Shown in pieces: positions 17,785-26,899 of a stretch of DNA of 64,000 bases (positions within the stretch are counted from its first letter, which is position 1; the number at the start of each line of letters is the position of its first letter). A model generated the notes under the pieces. It had not been told where the DNA came from. It did no database searches and saw only the letters and a list, made by a program, of their open reading frames with translations. This stretch comes from Bacteroidales bacterium. Its GTDB lineage: Bacteria > Bacteroidota > Bacteroidia > Bacteroidales > Muribaculaceae. A program made the position numbers and the translations under genes. The stretch spans positions 8,086 to 72,085 of the forward strand of contig CAAGDX010000031.1 of assembly GCA_900768685.1 (NCBI GenBank), given 5' to 3'.

Positions 17785-17792
17785 TATATTTG
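17785..17792 (+). promoter_or_regulatory. -7 element (TATATTTG) of the methyltransferase gene
   Basis: TATATTTG matches TAnnTTTG, 33 bp before the ATG at 17826. It overlaps an in-frame TTG, which excludes that TTG as the start codon. Confidence 0.6.
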
Positions 17793-17825
17793 CAATTTGA
17801 TTATAGAAATCTTTATCAAGAGATA

Positions 17826-18878
17826 ATGGCAAATAAAAATCTCAACAAGGCAAAGGAAGCCAAGAAAGATGAGTTTTACACTCAGCTTGAAGATATTAAC
17901 AATGAGCTGAAGCATTACCGTGAACACTTTCGTGGTAAGACAGTGCTTTGTAACTGCGATGACCCTCGTATAAGCAACTTTTTCAAGTATTTTGCATATA
18001 ATTTTGAATATCTCGGACTGAAAAAACTTATTGCCACCTGCTACAAGAATCAGGATGTAAACCTTTTCTCAGAAGGTACTTGTGAAAAGGCAGTCTATCT
18101 CGTTTATGAAGGGGACAAAAATGGCAACCATATTCCGGATGATGAGGAAATTAAGGTTCTTCCGCTCAAAGGCGATGGCGATTTCCGCTCCGCTGAGTGC
18201 ATTGAGTTTTTGAAAGAAGCCGATATTGTCGTAACCAATCCTCCATTCTCTCTCTTCCGCGAATACGTTGCACAGCTTATCGAATACAAAAAGAAGTTCT
18301 TGATTATCGGACCGTACAATGCCATAACCTATAAGGAGATATTCCCTTTGTTAAAAGGGAACTTGCTATGGCTTGGTTTTGGCTTTAATGGTGGAAATGC
18401 CTATTTCAAAGTTCCAGAACCAGCTGTTTATGCAAGTGGGGTTTATAATGAGGAAACCGGTTTGGTTAAATTCAGAAATTGCTGTTGGTATACGAATCTT
18501 GATCACAAGAAACGCCACGAGGATTTGATTCTATATCAGACCTATTCCCCTGAACAATATCCTACATACGACAATTATGATGCAATAGAAGTCAGTAAAA
18601 CTGCTGATATTCCATCTGACTATGATGGAATGATGGGCGTTCCTATAACATTCCTTGATAAATACAATCCCAAACAATTTGAAATATTAGGCATGTGCGA
18701 AAATATGGATTTATACACCCTCAAAACAAAGGTTTATACATCCCAAGAATGCAAGGCGGCCTATATAGAAAAATTTGGTAAATCTGGCACTTATGATTTA
18801 AATGCAAGTGGAGTTATTATCAAAAACGGACTACGAGAAAAGGTCTATCAAAGAATTCTTATTCGTCATAAAAAGTAA
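17826..18878 (+). CDS. EcoRI-family adenine-specific DNA methyltransferase
   Basis: 350 residues from the ATG at 17826 (MANKNLNKAKEAKKDEFYTQ). An upstream TTG in frame lies inside the -7 box and was rejected. It contains the N6-adenine MTase catalytic motif VVTNPPFSLF near 138 and the EcoRI-methylase family segments DEFYTQLEDINNEL and VLCNCDDPRISNFFKYF. It is expected to methylate adenine in a short palindrome. It is followed after 6 bp by a DUF262-HNH nuclease gene, so the two probably form a modification/restriction pair. Its 3' half is more AT-rich than the flanking housekeeping genes, consistent with transfer. Confidence 0.88.
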   Translation: MANKNLNKAKEAKKDEFYTQLEDINNELKHYREHFRGKTVLCNCDDPRISNFFKYFAYNFEYLGLKKLIATCYKNQDVNLFSEGTCEKAVYLVYEGDKNGNHIPDDEEIKVLPLKGDGDFRSAECIEFLKEADIVVTNPPFSLFREYVAQLIEYKKKFLIIGPYNAITYKEIFPLLKGNLLWLGFGFNGGNAYFKVPEPAVYASGVYNEETGLVKFRNCCWYTNLDHKKRHEDLILYQTYSPEQYPTYDNYDAIEVSKTADIPSDYDGMMGVPITFLDKYNPKQFEILGMCENMDLYTLKTKVYTSQECKAAYIEKFGKSGTYDLNASGVIIKNGLREKVYQRILIRHKK

Positions 18879-18884
18879 CATGCC

Positions 18885-19994
18885 ATGAATATTGAACTGA
18901 AATCCATAAAAATAGCCGACCTTATTGACGGCTATATCAATGACCCGGATGCCGGTGTGAAAGGTTATCACGGATGGCTTGACATCCGTCCGCCGTATCA
19001 GCGTGAGTTTCGCTATGACGAAAAGCAACAGCAGGCTGTTATTGATACGATTCTCAAAAAATACCCCCTCAATGTTATGTACTGGAGCGTAGGCGAGGGC
19101 AGTCAGTTTGAGATGATTGACGGCCAACAGCGCACACTCTCTATCTGCGGGTTCTATACCCATGACTTCAACATTGTTGACCCCGAACGTGGCACTCTCT
19201 ATTTCTCCACCCTCACTGACGACGAGAAGCGCAGTTTCCTTGACTATGAGTTGACGGTCTATTTCTGCGAGGGTACTGACAAGGAGAAACTTGATTGGTT
19301 TCGCGTAATCAATATAGCCGGAGAAAAGCTTCTTGACCAGGAACTGCTGAACGCCGTCTATGCCGGACCATTCGTTACGGATGCCCGCAGACATTTCTCC
19401 AAGAATGGCTGCCCTGCATACAAAAAGGGAGCCGACTACCTTAACGGCAACGCCATCGAACAGGCGTATCTGGCTACTATCCTGCGGTGGGCAGCTCGGC
19501 ATGACGGAGTTGAGAGTGTGGACAAATATATGGCTATCCATCAGTTCAACCCCAACGCAAATAAGCTGTGGGCATATTTCGTGTCAATCATCACTTGGAT
19601 TCGTTCCACATTCCCGAAATATCGTCGGGAAATGAAAGGGCTTGACTGGGGTGCAATGTATGATGAGTTCGGTGAGAATACATACGACACCGCCGCTCTT
19701 GAAAAGGAAATCCATGACCTGATGGAAGATGATGAGATAATGAAAAAATCCGGCATATACCGCTATGTCCTCAGCGGAGACCTCCGCGATTTGTCATTCC
19801 GCACCTTTGACAAGAAACAGAAGCGTGAGGCATACGAGCATCAAAAAGGAATCTGTGCACACTGTGGCAAGCACTTTGAGTTAGAGGAAATGGAAGCTGA
19901 CCATATAACCCCGTGGAAAGACGGTGGCACAACCGTTGCGGATAACTGCCAGATGCTTTGTCGCAACTGCAATCGCATAAAAGGTGCTAAATAA
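18885..19994 (+). CDS. DUF262 + HNH endonuclease protein
   Basis: 369 residues. The N-terminal DUF262 (ParB/sulfiredoxin-like, as in GmrS) has its signature DGQQR near residue 78 in MIDGQQRTLSICGF, preceded by PPYQREFRYDEKQQ. The C-terminal HNH zinc-finger nuclease domain (about 320-369) has CAHCGKHF, the H-N-H core ADHITPWKDGG and CRNCNRIKG. DUF262 proteins bind or hydrolyse nucleotides and gate nucleases in several anti-phage systems. Tight linkage to the methyltransferase suggests a restriction role with self-protection by methylation; this is inference. Length is complete. Confidence 0.85.
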   Translation: MNIELKSIKIADLIDGYINDPDAGVKGYHGWLDIRPPYQREFRYDEKQQQAVIDTILKKYPLNVMYWSVGEGSQFEMIDGQQRTLSICGFYTHDFNIVDPERGTLYFSTLTDDEKRSFLDYELTVYFCEGTDKEKLDWFRVINIAGEKLLDQELLNAVYAGPFVTDARRHFSKNGCPAYKKGADYLNGNAIEQAYLATILRWAARHDGVESVDKYMAIHQFNPNANKLWAYFVSIITWIRSTFPKYRREMKGLDWGAMYDEFGENTYDTAALEKEIHDLMEDDEIMKKSGIYRYVLSGDLRDLSFRTFDKKQKREAYEHQKGICAHCGKHFELEEMEADHITPWKDGGTTVADNCQMLCRNCNRIKGAK

Positions 19995-20030
19995 TTAATG
20001 TGAAATATTTAACCAAAATTATATAAAACC

Positions 20031-20852
20031 ATGTCAACAAATACAACAGACAATCTCAGAAAAGTTACTACTCGACGCCTCGCAGAAATGAAGCAGAGAG
20101 GCGAAAAAATAGCAATGCTTACCGCTTATGACTATACTATGGCTACCCTGGTGGATAATGCCGGTATGGACGTAATCCTCGTGGGTGACTCCGCCTCAAA
20201 CGTTATGGCAGGTAACGCTACCACTTTGCCTATCACTCTCGACGAAATGATTAATTATGCTAAAAGTGTGGTGAAAGGAACAAAACGTGCACTCGTGGTT
20301 TGCGATATGCCTTTCGGGTCATACCAAGGCAATTCCAAGGAAGCCCTTGCTTCCGCTATCCGTATTATGAAGGAAAGCGGCTCGGAAGCCGTCAAAATTG
20401 AGGGTGGCTCGGAGGTGAGAGAATCCATAGAACGTATTCTCACTGCCGGAATACCCGTGATGGGACACCTCGGACTTACTCCGCAATCTATCAATAAATT
20501 CGGTACTTACGCTGTCCGTGCTAAGGAAGAAGCAGAGGCAAGCAAACTTATTGAAGATGCTAAAATGCTGGAAGAAATAGGCTGTTTTGCTCTCGTCCTT
20601 GAGAAAATTCCTGCCGCTCTTGCAAAGAAAGTAAGCGAAATGCTCACTATCCCCACTATCGGTATCGGTGCCGGTGGTGGCACAGACGGTCAAGTGCTTG
20701 TGTATCAAGATATGCTGGGACTTAACAATGGTTTTTCTCCCAAATTTCTCCGCCGCTACGCAGATTTGTCAACAGTGATTAACACTGCTCTCGGACACTA
20801 CATCGACGACGTCAAAAGCGGTGATTTCCCTAACGAAAACGAACAATACTAA
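20031..20852 (+). CDS. panB: 3-methyl-2-oxobutanoate hydroxymethyltransferase PanB
   Basis: 273 residues. MLTAYDYTMATLVDNAGMD, then the Mg-binding VILVGDSASNVMAG near 45-58, VVCDMPFGSYQGN near 85, AVKIEGGSEVRESIERI, PVMGHLGLTPQSINKFG and TIGIGAGGGTDGQVLVYQDMLGL are all PanB signatures. It makes ketopantoate for pantothenate/CoA synthesis. It has the usual length. It directly follows the restriction-like pair (36 bp gap) and marks the return to core genome. Confidence 0.95.
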   Translation: MSTNTTDNLRKVTTRRLAEMKQRGEKIAMLTAYDYTMATLVDNAGMDVILVGDSASNVMAGNATTLPITLDEMINYAKSVVKGTKRALVVCDMPFGSYQGNSKEALASAIRIMKESGSEAVKIEGGSEVRESIERILTAGIPVMGHLGLTPQSINKFGTYAVRAKEEAEASKLIEDAKMLEEIGCFALVLEKIPAALAKKVSEMLTIPTIGIGAGGGTDGQVLVYQDMLGLNNGFSPKFLRRYADLSTVINTALGHYIDDVKSGDFPNENEQY

Positions 20853-20871
20853 TTTCCCTTCCCAAACGAGT

Positions 20872-21903
20872 ATGAAGCCTCCCGGTGCACAAAACGGAAT
20901 TATCCGATACAGTTACCTTATCCGAGCGGTGGCAATGCTGCTTGTGATAGTGGACCACTGTGTGTATCGCTTGTCAAGTGAAAGAGTTGACTGGGAGGTG
21001 TATGCTTTCGTTTTCGGTTGCGATTCGTTGCTCTTTTTTATGATTGCCGGTGTGCATAACTTGCCGGTGGCGGGTGTGCGTGCCTTTTATCTCAAGAGAA
21101 TACTCAAAATAGGCGTTCCCACGGCTGTTTTCGTGCTCCTTTATGCGTATTTGGACAGGTACGTTTATGGCAGTGTGAAGCCCGGTTGGTTTTTGCAAAA
21201 TCATTTGCTTGATGTGCCGTTTGACTATCCGCAGTCGTGGCTCTGGTTTATGTATGTGCTTGGTGGACTGTACCTTATAGCACCTTTTGTGTCACAGGTG
21301 ATAGTGAATGGAAAGAAACGGCTTATAGAGTTTTACCTTGCTATGTGGTTTGCTACGGGTTTTTTGCCATTCGTCTCATTGTTTGTGAGCCGTGCACCTA
21401 TGCCGGAGGAGATTTTCCACCCGTTTATAGGCTATTTGGGCTATATGCTTGCGGGGTGGTATCTGCACGTTTATCCTTTCCGCACATGGAACCGCAAAAA
21501 GCAGGTGATTTTTGTGGCGGCTATTGTCTTTGCCCTTGTGTTACCGCTGATTATCAGTCATTCCGCGTATGATGCGGCGGCAATCCGCAAAGGCGTTTAC
21601 GCCAATAATCTTTCCGTACATATCATGGCACATTCTCTGCTTGTGTTTGTGATTTTGCAGAGCATCAATTCGCTTGGGCGGGTTCTTGATATAATTGTGG
21701 AATTTGTGGCAAAGAGAGCTTTTGCAATGTACTTGGTGCATTTTTTCATCATAGAACACATAGTGAAAGACCTCTTTGGTATGACGGACAGCATTTTTGC
21801 CGGCACTCTGCTCGCAATCGCTATCACTATCGCGGTGGCTTACCCCCTGCAGATGTTGTTTACGCTGTTTTATAATTTTGCGAAATCCATAAAAAATACG
21901 TAA
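20872..21903 (+). CDS. Acyltransferase 3-family membrane protein
   Basis: 343 residues from ATG 20872; the open frame reaches back to a GTG inside panB, but the ATG gives the canonical start IIRYSYLIRAVAMLLVIVDH. About ten hydrophobic segments are visible. The catalytic-type His lies in VIVDHCVYRL near 25 and an Arg in RRxLK-like FYLKRILKIG. Acyltransferase-3 proteins O-acetylate surface glycans or succinylate glucans at the inner membrane. It lies 19 bp downstream of panB, so probably co-transcribed, with no metabolic link evident. The substrate is unknown. Confidence 0.8.
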   Translation: MKPPGAQNGIIRYSYLIRAVAMLLVIVDHCVYRLSSERVDWEVYAFVFGCDSLLFFMIAGVHNLPVAGVRAFYLKRILKIGVPTAVFVLLYAYLDRYVYGSVKPGWFLQNHLLDVPFDYPQSWLWFMYVLGGLYLIAPFVSQVIVNGKKRLIEFYLAMWFATGFLPFVSLFVSRAPMPEEIFHPFIGYLGYMLAGWYLHVYPFRTWNRKKQVIFVAAIVFALVLPLIISHSAYDAAAIRKGVYANNLSVHIMAHSLLVFVILQSINSLGRVLDIIVEFVAKRAFAMYLVHFFIIEHIVKDLFGMTDSIFAGTLLAIAITIAVAYPLQMLFTLFYNFAKSIKNT

Positions 21904-21925
21904 TTTTGCATCGCAAATAGGAAAT

Positions 21926-21997
21926 GCTCCGGTAGTTCAACGGATAGAATAGAGGTTTCCTAAACCTTTGATAGCAGTTCGATTCTGCTCCGGAGTA
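21926..21997 (+). tRNA. tRNA-Arg (anticodon CCT)
   Basis: A full cloverleaf folds. The acceptor arm GCTCCGG pairs with CCGGAGT (one G-U) plus discriminator A. The D-arm is around GTTCAACGGAT. The anticodon stem GAGGT/ACCTT encloses loop TTCCTAA, with CCT at the anticodon. The T-arm is GCAGTTCGATTCTGC. CCA is not encoded. It reads AGG codons. Confidence 0.92.
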
Positions 21998-22003
21998 CTC
22001 GTG

Positions 22004-22042
22004 AAAGCCTGATAATCGGTTGGTTGTCGGGCTTTTGCTTTT
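22004..22042 (+). terminator. Intrinsic terminator after tRNA-Arg
   Basis: A 12-bp stem (AAAGCCTGATAA pairing with TTGTCGGGCTTT, two G-U pairs) with an 8-nt loop, followed by TGCTTTT, 7 nt after the tRNA end. Confidence 0.7.
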
Positions 22043-22047
22043 AAGAA

Positions 22048-22101
22048 TTAGTCTAATTGGTCTAATTAGTCTTATTGGTCTTATTAGTCTAATTGGTCTA
22101 A
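22048..22101. repeat. 9-bp tandem repeat array (six units, TTRGTCTWA)
   Basis: Six units in register: TTAGTCTAA, TTGGTCTAA, TTAGTCTTA, TTGGTCTTA, TTAGTCTAA, TTGGTCTAA. TTAG and TTGG alternate strictly, so the higher-order period is 18 bp. It lies between the tRNA terminator and the 3' end of the DUF2851 gene. A short related array is at 27027-27053. Confidence 0.92.
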
Positions 22102-22121
22102 TTTTTCATGAGCCTTTTTGG

Positions 22122-23399
22122 TTATCCTTTTGCGGAGGCTTTCATCAGTTGATGCCCTATGCGGCAGTAGAGGCATTTACGCTGCTCGCAGTAGGCATGG
22201 CGGAGGCGGATAAGTGCTTGTGAGCGGAAAGCGTTGTCGCATTTTATTCCGTGCTTTGTGAATAGGCTGATGATGCTGTTTTTTTCTGCATTCAGCATTT
22301 GGAGTATTTCCACTGCACGCTCCGTGAAACCGGGATTGCCTATGTATTCGCCGTAGGCAAAAAGCGTGGGGGCTACCACATTTATTATTATCACATCTAT
22401 GGAAGAATCGCTAAGTGAGAGCGGCGACAACCCGGTGTGGGAATAGACGCTGCTCGCCGTTGCCCAGTAGCCTGTGAGTTCAAAGCGGAAGAGCGAGCGG
22501 AGTGATTCCAGTGAAATACATTCTATAACCTTGCTGAACAATTTCTGCTCGCGGTGGACAATGGCAGCCAGCACAGCCAGGCGGCGGTAAGGCAGATTTT
22601 GAGGTCTCATTCGTCCCATTTGCCATGCCATGCCTTCCGGCTGTTTGAGGGAGAATTTATGAGCCATAAATTTGTATTCCTCTATCATTCGCTGCACGTA
22701 TGGCTCGGTGCTGACGTCAGGCAACAGTGCCGCTTGACCCATAAACATTGCTTCCAGGGCAAGGAGGTTGTCGCGATGTTTGCCCAGGATGTTGAGCGGC
22801 AGAGATTTTGCCACACGTTCCAGCATCTCTCCGTTATGTCCGAAACCGAGTGCACGGGCAAGGGTGATGTAAAGTGTTTGTTCCCAGTCGTTAAAGGTGT
22901 TGGCGAGGTGCTTGTTGAATCGCTCCACTTTTTCGTAAAGTCGCTCGAAGCCGAGTGCTTCAATCCAGTCTGTGAGATATATTTCCGGAATTTCCGGTAT
23001 TACGGAGGCACAGACAAGGTCTATTTCACCGGAGGCTTCAAGTTTATTGTAGGTTTCAATAGTTTTTTCGGGGCATTTTATCACCGTTTGTGGCACTTTC
23101 AGTCCGTTTGCACGCATCACGGTGGCATCGTTTTCAGCCACAACGTGGAGGATAACGGAGTCGTAGAGTTTATCGTGCTGGTGTGAGTGGCGGTACCAGT
23201 CGGAGGCTTTGATGTGTATTTCCACGTTTCCCACCCATTCGTGGTCGCCTATTAGTATTTTGGCATTGAAAAAGTCCGGTCCGGCATCTTTGTTCAGCCA
23301 ACCGGGGTCCAAAACTTGTATGGGCAGGCCGTCTGTTGTGGTGAGTTGTTCTGTTCCCCACAGCCTGTATTGCCATACGTATTGCAGAAACTTCTCCAT
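22122..23399 (-). CDS. DUF2851-family protein
   Basis: 425 residues, start MEKFLQYVWQYRLWGTEQL, with DPGWLNKDAGPDFFNAKI, VGNVEIHIKASDWYRHSHQH (an endonuclease-like E-x-H core) and a Cys-rich C-terminal segment AYCEQRKCLYCRIGHQLM. This is the Bacteroidota-specific DUF2851 family, of unknown function. It is upstream of and on the same strand as nothing close by; rsmD lies 17 bp before it on the minus strand, so rsmD and DUF2851 are probably one transcript. No function is proposed. Confidence 0.85.
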   Translation of the reverse strand: MEKFLQYVWQYRLWGTEQLTTTDGLPIQVLDPGWLNKDAGPDFFNAKILIGDHEWVGNVEIHIKASDWYRHSHQHDKLYDSVILHVVAENDATVMRANGLKVPQTVIKCPEKTIETYNKLEASGEIDLVCASVIPEIPEIYLTDWIEALGFERLYEKVERFNKHLANTFNDWEQTLYITLARALGFGHNGEMLERVAKSLPLNILGKHRDNLLALEAMFMGQAALLPDVSTEPYVQRMIEEYKFMAHKFSLKQPEGMAWQMGRMRPQNLPYRRLAVLAAIVHREQKLFSKVIECISLESLRSLFRFELTGYWATASSVYSHTGLSPLSLSDSSIDVIIINVVAPTLFAYGEYIGNPGFTERAVEILQMLNAEKNSIISLFTKHGIKCDNAFRSQALIRLRHAYCEQRKCLYCRIGHQLMKASAKG

Positions 23400-23416
23400 G
23401 CGGAACAGTCTGAGTA

Positions 23417-23959
23417 TCAGATACTCATATCAAAGATTGAGAAATTCACGGAGCCATATACGCGGTGCTCCGCAAAGTGTGGGAGCTCGGAAAAATCGTA
23501 CGCCTTGGAGTGCTCGAGAATAAAAATGGTGTTTGGCTTGAGCATATTGGAGTTCAGCACGGTGGTTGCCACTTTTTCAAATTCGGGCAGGTCGTAAGGA
23601 GGGTCGGCGAAGATGATATCGAATTTTTTGATAGATGTGGCGGCAAATTTGAGGGCATCGCCTTTTATGAGGTTCAGATTTTTTTCTCCGAGTTCGGCTG
23701 CCACTTTGCGTATAAATGCGGATTGCACGTTTGCTTTTTCCACTGCCGTCACTTCTTTGCAGCCGCGTGATAGAAACTCGAATGTTATGGCACCCGTACC
23801 TGCAAAAAGGTCCAGTGCCACGGGTTCTTCTTCAAAATCTATCAGATTTTCTATCACATTGAAGATATTTTCACGAGCAAAGTCCGTGGTGGGTCTTGCG
23901 GTGATATTTTTGGGCACGTCAAAGCGGCGGCGACCATATTTCCCTCGTATTATTCGCAT
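23417..23959 (-). CDS. rsmD: 16S rRNA (guanine966-N2)-methyltransferase RsmD
   Basis: 180 residues. Start MRIIRGKYGRRRFDVPKN, then ARPTTDFARENIFN near 22, SAM motif I ALDLFAGTGAITFEFLSRG near 48, and the catalytic motif IIFADPPYDLP near 115. RsmD methylates G966 of 16S rRNA in the small subunit. It is of full length. Its start overlaps the end of the DUF3822 gene by 10 bp, indicating translational coupling. Confidence 0.92.
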   Translation of the reverse strand: MRIIRGKYGRRRFDVPKNITARPTTDFARENIFNVIENLIDFEEEPVALDLFAGTGAITFEFLSRGCKEVTAVEKANVQSAFIRKVAAELGEKNLNLIKGDALKFAATSIKKFDIIFADPPYDLPEFEKVATTVLNSNMLKPNTIFILEHSKAYDFSELPHFAEHRVYGSVNFSIFDMSI

Positions 23960-24786
23960 AGCGGCATCACAATTAAGTCAAATGGTACTGAAAGTGCATT
24001 TTTTCCGGCTTTAAACATCACGCCGGGGAAGATTACGGGCATCACGGAGGATATAAATCTCCGCAGTTCCGGCATTATTTTGCGGCGAAGTGCAGCATCT
24101 CCGCTTATCAGCAGTTCGTCTGCAAATTGGTCCATTCCCAGGTTTTCACGCACTGCAAGGATATAATACACGGCATCGTCTATCACATTGAAATTAAAAG
24201 TGTTAGCCATACGCAGTCCTTCGTTTCCATACACTATCACGTCCATGTTTTTCTCACGCAGGTGAACAAACATTTTGGCGTTGTTGCCGTGGCGGCGACG
24301 GTCCGCAAAATATCTCAGCAGGGGCGTCTGGTTGTGAAAAAATGTAGGGTTTACAAAGGCACGTCGCAGAAATCCCACCGTTTTTCTCTCCACTGCAAAC
24401 AGCATTGTGGCATGGAGGGCGGGAATGGCATCTGTCAGAAGTTCGGATTCGTCTGCGTTATACTCCGGGTGTGCTTCCGCAAAGAGTTTTTCCTGCAAGT
24501 CCGGGTCTGTCACGCAGTCCGGGACGAGGAGAAATTTTTCCGTCTCAATAAGAATGGAAATTTTCTCAAAGTCGCTGAGCAGCAGCGGATTGTCATATAC
24601 GGCATTCTCAAGTGAGCGGAGGTAAGTCTCCGTATCGGAGTTTTCCAGTGCTATGTGTTTGCTCACAAGGGAGTTATCTTCCCTTGGATTGTAAATCATA
24701 ACGTCTGCCGCAGTGCTTGTCACTCTTGCGTACAACTTGCAGATGCTTGTGTCTGCTATAATATCTTTATTTAGCGGTGTATCCAT
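23950..24786 (-). CDS. DUF3822-family protein
   Basis: 278 residues with an ASKHA/FtsA-like appearance: a short N-terminal part, central VHLREKNMDVIVYGNEGLRM near 170 and C-terminal LLISGDAALRRKIMPELRRF near 225. This matches the DUF3822 family of Bacteroidota, which commonly lies next to rsmD, as here (10-bp overlap). The role is unknown; the actin-like layout is inference. It begins 4 bp after the stop of the Ig-like lipoprotein gene. Confidence 0.75.
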   Translation of the reverse strand: MDTPLNKDIIADTSICKLYARVTSTAADVMIYNPREDNSLVSKHIALENSDTETYLRSLENAVYDNPLLLSDFEKISILIETEKFLLVPDCVTDPDLQEKLFAEAHPEYNADESELLTDAIPALHATMLFAVERKTVGFLRRAFVNPTFFHNQTPLLRYFADRRRHGNNAKMFVHLREKNMDVIVYGNEGLRMANTFNFNVIDDAVYYILAVRENLGMDQFADELLISGDAALRRKIMPELRRFISSVMPVIFPGVMFKAGKNALSVPFDLIVMPLCE

Positions 24787-24789
24787 AGC

Positions 24790-26844
24790 TTATCTGTAAG
24801 TTTGACCGGATTTAGAGAAACCGCCTGTGGATTTTAAGCCACCGCTGTTACTGTTGTTATTGTAGCCGGGGGCATTAGGATTGTAATAACTGTCGCCCCA
24901 TTCGTCTTCTTCTTCCTCTTCTTCTGCCGGTTTTTCCTGTTCGCCTTTTTTCTTCTTAGGCTTGTTTTTCTTTATGTCGTTTGGCTTCTGGAGGTCCAGC
25001 GGCATTTCAAAGGGGTTCCAAGCCTGTTCTACTTCCCAGTTTTTCTTGAGTTCTATTTTTTTAGGGTAGTAATATACTTCTTCCGGCTGGATTTTCTGTG
25101 AAACGTTTCCGGTGTCCCAGATTCCGTTGCCGTTTGCGTCTATAAATCCGCGAGCGTAATACTTGCCGGGAGTGATATAGTCAAACACTGCAACTCCGTC
25201 TGTCACAGGTATTTGGCGTATTGGCTGGTCGCTGCCGTTGAGCAGTTCCACCACAAAGTTTCCCGCCTCCTGAGGTATGACGAAGGTGAGGGTGGCATAG
25301 TCCTCAAGGGATTTGGTCTGAAATTCGTGCTTTATGGGCTTGTTGAACTTGCCGTAAATGCCGTGAATACTTGCGGAATCCGCTGTAAATCTGTATTTTG
25401 TGCCTTCTTCCCAGGGTATGGCGACTTTGAATTTCAGCGGCGAATAGATGGTGTCGTTTTGGAGTGGAGGAAGCGTCATCGGCGTCCAAATGGAGTCGCG
25501 TTGCACTTCCAGGTGCAGTCCGCCTTCGTCAAAACGCAGAATCGGCTCGGAGCAGGAAAATTCCAGCCCTTTGTTGAGTTCCTGTTGTGCCGGAGAGTCG
25601 CATTTGAAGTCGATAAATGTTATTTCCGGAATGCTGTCTGCCTCCTCATCTTTTTTCTTTTTCTTTTTCTTTTCTTTCTTTTCCTTGTCGCGACGTAAAT
25701 AGTTGAATTTCAGCGTGTCCGTGGTCCACGTGAGGTTGTCTAAGGTGTCTGTGCGGAGGTAAGTCAGTGCTATTAGCATGGAGTCCTGACTTATTATTTC
25801 CGGGTCCGTAATCCAGTAGTCCAGCGAGTCAAGGTCAAGTCTGGTGTTGAGGATAGAGTTGCTGCGGTCTATTTTCTTCCCTGCGTTTTTGCCGGAAACT
25901 ATTTCCAAAGTTGGCAGGGTGTCTGTTTTTGCGGCAAACTGGATAAAGATGCGTGAGGAATCCGTGCGAGAATAGTTTTTGAGGTACTGCGATTTGTATC
26001 CTTCGTTAAACCAGGTGAGCAGCACGTCGTTTGGCAGATATTTCACGCCTTTGCGGCTTGCTATGGAGTCTGTGCCGGCGGAGTTCAGCAGGGTGTCTGT
26101 CACCTCTATTTGCTCTACTGTGGGCGACAGTGTAACGTCGTAAAACGCCACATCTTCGGAGCGGTCCCACATATAGTCGCGGTTCACGTCGTTTACTGCA
26201 AAAATGCGGTATGTGCCTTCTTTCAGTCCGCGGATTGTGAACTGTCCGTACTGGTTTGTTTTTGCTATTCGCTGCATCGGTACGGTTGTCAGAGCGGTGT
26301 CTGAGAGGTTGCTGTAGCAGCCCACCACCATTCCTTGTGCCGGCTCCAGGTTTCGTGCCTGGAAGAGCATGCCGGAAATACGCAGGGAGTCTATTGCTTC
26401 GCCTGTGGAAAATTCCAGTGCAAAGCCGTCAAGGATATTGCCTTCGTTGAGATCCTGGATAGCATCGGAAAAGTCTATGGTATAGGTAGTTTCGGGCTGT
26501 AGTGTGTCGCGGAGTTCCACGGTGAGGTGTTTTCCGTTTGAGGAAATCTGCGGCATATTTTTTTGTGCCGGTGACACCACCACTTTGTTTGATGCGTCGT
26601 CGAGTTTTATGTTTTCGTCAAAAACTATTTCAAGGTTACTTTTGCTCACGTTTGTAGCACCGGGCATAGGGTCGCTTTTCACATACACGGGTGGCACTTC
26701 ATCGCGAGGACCGCCTTCCGGGTGACCTATACTGGCACAGCCTGTGAGAAGCCACGAGAGTGGCATCACCGCAGCAAGTGCCGTCACTGCGATAGTAGCG
26801 GCAAATAGTATTTTTTTATGTAATTTACAGTGTTTCCTAATCAT
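24790..26844 (-). CDS. Ig-like (Big_5) domain lipoprotein
   Basis: 684 residues. Signal peptide with lipobox LLTGC near 33-37, then ASIGHPEGGPRDEVPPVYV, a hallmark of a conserved Bacteroidales lipoprotein. A SbsA-type Ig-like domain spans about 50-150 (IVFDENIKLDDASNKVVVSP). Carboxypeptidase-regulatory-like folds follow (YGQFTIRGLKEGTYRIFAVND; YYARGFIDANGNGIWD). There is a Lys/Glu-rich linker (KEKKEKKKKKKKDEE) and a Glu-rich, Asn/Gly-rich tail. Probably outer-membrane or periplasmic; no enzymatic motif seen. It is co-directional with DUF3822 and rsmD. Confidence 0.85.
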   Translation of the reverse strand: MIRKHCKLHKKILFAATIAVTALAAVMPLSWLLTGCASIGHPEGGPRDEVPPVYVKSDPMPGATNVSKSNLEIVFDENIKLDDASNKVVVSPAQKNMPQISSNGKHLTVELRDTLQPETTYTIDFSDAIQDLNEGNILDGFALEFSTGEAIDSLRISGMLFQARNLEPAQGMVVGCYSNLSDTALTTVPMQRIAKTNQYGQFTIRGLKEGTYRIFAVNDVNRDYMWDRSEDVAFYDVTLSPTVEQIEVTDTLLNSAGTDSIASRKGVKYLPNDVLLTWFNEGYKSQYLKNYSRTDSSRIFIQFAAKTDTLPTLEIVSGKNAGKKIDRSNSILNTRLDLDSLDYWITDPEIISQDSMLIALTYLRTDTLDNLTWTTDTLKFNYLRRDKEKKEKKKKKKKDEEADSIPEITFIDFKCDSPAQQELNKGLEFSCSEPILRFDEGGLHLEVQRDSIWTPMTLPPLQNDTIYSPLKFKVAIPWEEGTKYRFTADSASIHGIYGKFNKPIKHEFQTKSLEDYATLTFVIPQEAGNFVVELLNGSDQPIRQIPVTDGVAVFDYITPGKYYARGFIDANGNGIWDTGNVSQKIQPEEVYYYPKKIELKKNWEVEQAWNPFEMPLDLQKPNDIKKNKPKKKKGEQEKPAEEEEEEDEWGDSYYNPNAPGYNNNSNSGGLKSTGGFSKSGQTYR

Positions 26845-26851
26845 TCTACTA

Positions 26852-26859
26852 CAAAGTTA
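26852..26859 (-). promoter_or_regulatory. Possible -7 element (TAACTTTG) before the lipoprotein gene
   Basis: TAACTTTG on the minus strand ends only 7 bp before the ATG, which would give an almost leaderless mRNA. No -33 TTTG at the expected distance was found. Confidence 0.35.
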
Positions 26860-26899
26860 CATCTTATATTTGAAATGTCCACATTTTTAGTGGATTTTT

